DNA from: Rhodothermales bacterium
Lineage (GTDB): Bacteria; Bacteroidota; Rhodothermia; Rhodothermales; VXPQ01
Assembly (NCBI GenBank): GCA_022821845.1
Contig: JAJECT010000033.1
Location: forward strand, 40,803-104,802
Reading direction: 5' to 3'
DNA: 64,000 nt
Notes under the pieces: model-generated
The model's database searches: none
What the model saw: only the letters and a program-made list of their open reading frames with translations
What the model was told of the DNA's origin: nothing
Program-made: the position numbers and the translations under genes
In this document: positions 62,091-64,000 of the stretch, piece by piece
How the letters are laid out: every line of letters begins with the position of its first letter
How positions within the stretch are numbered: position 1 is the first letter of the stretch

Positions 62091-62828
62091 TCATCGGGCG
62101 ACCGCCGTTTCGATCAGGAAGTCGTGCAGCAGGCGGTCCGCCGCCGTGGTGTCGGAAAGGGTTGCCTGCAAGGCCTGGAACGTTTCCTCGTTGTCCAGTT
62201 CGGGATAATTCCCCCGGTACTTTTCGAACCGTTCGCGCATTCGGCGCGCATTCAGTTCGCTGTGAAACTGCGTTCCGTAGATCGGCAGGTCCCCCATGCG
62301 GAACGCCTGATTGCCCTGCGTTTCGGACACGGCCAGCTCCACCGCTCCGGGCGGGAGCGCGCTTACCCGGTCGTGGTGCCCCATATTGGCGAGAAACCGC
62401 TTGGATAATTTGCCGAACACGGGGTCTTTTTGGCCCGCCTCGGTCAGCGTCATGGGGCCGCATCCTATTTCCGCCAGGCGGGAATCGTGCACGACGCAGC
62501 CGCCGAGGGCCCGCGCAATGACCTGGTGCCCCCAGCAGGATCCAAAGACGGGCATGCCCCGGTCGGCCATCTGTCGAACGAGGTCCAGCAAGGCGGGCAT
62601 CCAGGGATAGGACCCGGTTGCGGAATATTCTCCGGCGCCGCCGATCATGACCGCGTCCGCATGGTCCAGCCTGTTTGCCCCAAGCGGTTCGCTCTGCACC
62701 TTGACGGCCAGAATCTGGTCGTCGCCCACCCGGCAATGTTCGCGGAAGCAGGCCTGTTCCTGCAAGCGGATATCTTCCGTGTCGCGGGCCTGAAGAAGCA
62801 GAATGCGGAGGTCGGATAATGCAGGCAT
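62091..62828 (-). CDS. Class I glutamine amidotransferase-like protein
   Basis: A 245-residue stand-alone GATase1 protein. The nucleophile Cys is in GMPVFGSCWGHQVIARALGG, and the His/Glu of the triad are in GTQFHSELN. MIGGAGEYSATGSYPW precedes them. The acceptor domain is missing, so it resembles the GuaA-amidotransferase-like family, some of which hydrolyse gamma-glutamyl compounds. The ATG at 62828 lies 4 bp after the maf stop; a TTG further upstream is less likely. The two genes form an operon, though no functional link is known. Confidence 0.85.
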   Translation of the reverse strand: MPALSDLRILLLQARDTEDIRLQEQACFREHCRVGDDQILAVKVQSEPLGANRLDHADAVMIGGAGEYSATGSYPWMPALLDLVRQMADRGMPVFGSCWGHQVIARALGGCVVHDSRLAEIGCGPMTLTEAGQKDPVFGKLSKRFLANMGHHDRVSALPPGAVELAVSETQGNQAFRMGDLPIYGTQFHSELNARRMRERFEKYRGNYPELDNEETFQALQATLSDTTAADRLLHDFLIETAVAR

Positions 62829-62832
62829 AAGG

Positions 62833-63438
62833 CTATTCGTCGGCGTTTCCTGCAAGAAGATCAGGAAAATATTCTTTCATAATTCGGTAGAATCGGTGAA
62901 GGGGTAGTCCCACGACATTGTAGTAGTCCCCCTCGACGCGCCGGACGAAGAAAGGCCCGCGGCTGTCCTGAATGCCGTAGGCGCCGGCCTTGTCCAGCGG
63001 CGAACCCGAGGCCACGTAGTCCGCGATTTCGGCGTCGCTCAGGGTATGAAACGTTACGTCCGTGCGTTCCGCCGCCTGCGCCGTTCGGTTCGACGGGGGG
63101 TGCACGAGGGCGATTCCGGTATAGACCGAATGCGTGACGCCGCTGAGGCGCCGAAGCATATGCTCGGCTTCGGCGGGGCCGTCCGGCTTGCCCAGGATGT
63201 CTTCCGCCAGCGCGACGACAGTGTCCGCCCCCAGCGTAAGCGCATCGGGGCGGCGCGCCGCCACATGGCGGGCCTTGCGGAGGGCAAGCGCCTGCACAAG
63301 GCGCTCCGGGGACAGGCCGGGCTCGACCTGTTCGTCTATTCCGCTGGGAACCGCCTCGAAGCGAAAGCCCGTCTGTTCGAGCAGTTCCTTGCGGCGCGCC
63401 GAAGCGGAAGCCAGTACGAACGGGGCTTGCAAGGTCAT
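62833..63438 (-). CDS. maf: Maf-family nucleoside triphosphate pyrophosphatase
   Basis: A 201-residue house-cleaning pyrophosphatase acting on dTTP, UTP or modified nucleotides. The N-terminus, APFVLASASARRKELLEQTGFRFE, is the Maf signature. LTLGADTVVALAEDILGKP and FHTLSDAEIADYVASGSPLDKAGAYGIQ supply the metal and substrate residues. The MTLQ start at 63438 matches the family; an upstream start at 63483 adds an unlikely basic tail. The 399-bp region from its start to 63837 holds no gene, only the promoter at 63658. Confidence 0.92.
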   Translation of the reverse strand: MTLQAPFVLASASARRKELLEQTGFRFEAVPSGIDEQVEPGLSPERLVQALALRKARHVAARRPDALTLGADTVVALAEDILGKPDGPAEAEHMLRRLSGVTHSVYTGIALVHPPSNRTAQAAERTDVTFHTLSDAEIADYVASGSPLDKAGAYGIQDSRGPFFVRRVEGDYYNVVGLPLHRFYRIMKEYFPDLLAGNADE

Positions 63439-63657
63439 CGGCAGGGCGGGAGGCTGTGGACGGGCGCGGCGGACGCCATCCAACCGCTATGCGCTCCGAT
63501 TGTGCCGCGATTTCGCGCCCAGGCGGCGTCCAGGCCGGGGCCGGGCGTTCTTCGGGGCGCCGGGGCTTGCCGGTCGCGCTTTATCCTTATTGCGCGCCGC
63601 CTGTATATCCGGGTATTTCGCCCGATTATTTTTTGTCCGTATTTCTGTGCATTTCCC

Positions 63658-63686
63658 TTGACTTTTGCCCGCTTTTGGCGTATAAT
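63658..63686 (+). promoter_or_regulatory. Sigma-70-like promoter (TTGACT, 17 nt, TATAAT)
   Basis: TTGACT at 63658-63663 and a perfect TATAAT at 63681-63686 with the optimal 17-nt spacer. Transcription would begin near 63693, giving a leader of about 145 nt to the gene at 63838. The leader includes a CTGGAG/CTCCAG stem (63770-63775 with 63796-63801). This form differs from the Bacteroidota-type promoter at 27990. Confidence 0.65.
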
Positions 63687-63837
63687 TCCCTTGCCGTCCA
63701 CACGCGTTGCCGTTATGGAAACGTTGCCCTGGAAGGCCAAACCCCAAACGCGCCCATCATACCTGTCATCTGGAGACTTCCGTCTGGATGTTTCCCTCCA
63801 GTCAATACCGAATCAAATTCCATTGAGGGGTGTGAAA

Positions 63838-64000
63838 ATGAAAAAGGCGCTTTCGAAAGCAAAGGAATACGGAAGCCTTATAGCGATCCTGATTACGCTG
63901 ATTGGCGTTTGCGCGTTTACGTTTCGTCTCTGGAGCGTTCCGGCGCGGATGGACGCACTCGACGGGCGTATGGACACGCTGGACGGACGCATGGACGAAC
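63838..64000 (+). CDS. Small membrane-anchored heptad-repeat protein (5' part)
   Basis: An ATG at 63838-63840 preceded by GAGGGG opens a frame that runs off the window after 54 codons. MKKALSKAKEYGSL leads into a transmembrane helix (IAILITLIGVCAFTFRLWSV), then tandem seven-residue units MDALDGR, MDTLDGR, MDE..., a growing coiled coil. The layout, a membrane helix plus DNA-level short repeats, recalls the protein at 40884-41165 with the order reversed. Function is unknown; such proteins vary in repeat number. Confidence 0.65.
   Translation, partial: MKKALSKAKEYGSLIAILITLIGVCAFTFRLWSVPARMDALDGRMDTLDGRMDE

Overview
This is 64 kb of GC-rich bacterial chromosome packed with biosynthetic and envelope genes on both strands. 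Several features point to the Bacteroidota/Rhodothermota (FCB) branch, probably a Rhodothermales-like lineage. These are a secreted protein ending in a type IX secretion (Por) sorting domain (28160-29587), DUF5686/CarboxypepD_reg outer-membrane proteins (46091-49966), an HU-CCDC81/SPOR protein (51459-52591), a TorF-type porin, weak Shine-Dalgarno sites, and one promoter of the Bacteroidota form (TTTG, 20 nt, TATATTTG at 27990-28021). No ribosomal RNA, phage, CRISPR array or transposase gene was found. Assignment to genus is not possible from the sequence alone.

Layout. 1-5.4 kb: 3' end of murA; a minus-strand pair of Tat-exported sugar enzymes (Gfo/Idh/MocA oxidoreductase and TIM-barrel epimerase); cysteine desulfurase coupled to a DUF2064 transferase. 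5.4-6.5 kb: a MITE-like element abutting a TorF porin gene. 7-27.6 kb: a long plus-strand amino-acid block, ilvB-ilvN-ilvC-leuB-leuA-leuC-leuD-cimA-gltB-gltD-thrB-thrC, then a squalene-synthase-like gene and purM. A previously uncalled 48-codon leader ORF at 6992-7138, ending in a run of Val/Leu/Ile codons, sits in front of ilvB and suggests attenuation. CimA gives a threonine-independent route to 2-oxobutanoate for isoleucine, and GltBD supplies glutamate for transamination. 27.7-34 kb: second MITE copy, the T9SS cargo gene, two tandem Cys/Met-metabolism PLP enzymes, and plsY-gpsA for phospholipid synthesis. 34.2-40.6 kb: a carbohydrate operon (ketose 3-epimerase, IolE-like TIM barrel, hydrolase, ribulokinase, ribulose-5-phosphate 4-epimerase, glycerate 2-kinase) with no arabinose isomerase in view.

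40.7-43.4 kb is a repeat-rich patch. Three copies of a ~130 bp repeat, one inverted, bracket a small coiled-coil membrane protein, tRNA-Asp and a porin-like gene, with tRNA-Phe just beyond. Then come nadK (minus) and comM (plus).

46.1-57.5 kb is a minus-strand envelope cluster, read from 57.5 kb downward: a 1008-residue TPR protein, a beta-barrel, a two-part HU/HU-SPOR protein split at a C8 homopolymer, an ExbB/TolQ-ExbD/TolR motor pair, a barrel-only DUF5686 paralogue and the full-length DUF5686 protein. It has the parts expected of a Tol-like or Ton-like envelope machine but no recognisable TonB/TolA. 57.8-61.3 kb (plus): a DUF883-like protein, a seven-heme cytochrome-TPR lipoprotein and a mono-heme EF-hand lipoprotein. 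61.5-61.6 kb: an exact 31-bp-period array of four palindromes in front of folB. 62-63.4 kb: a glutamine amidotransferase and maf (minus). The window ends in a small membrane-anchored heptad-repeat protein behind a near-consensus sigma-70 promoter.

The observations most worth following are the MITE family with a covarying hairpin, the ilv leader peptide, the C8-split HU/SPOR gene inside the ExbBD cluster, the 31-bp palindrome array, the repeat-bracketed porin/tRNA region, and the AraA-free L-ribulose pathway.
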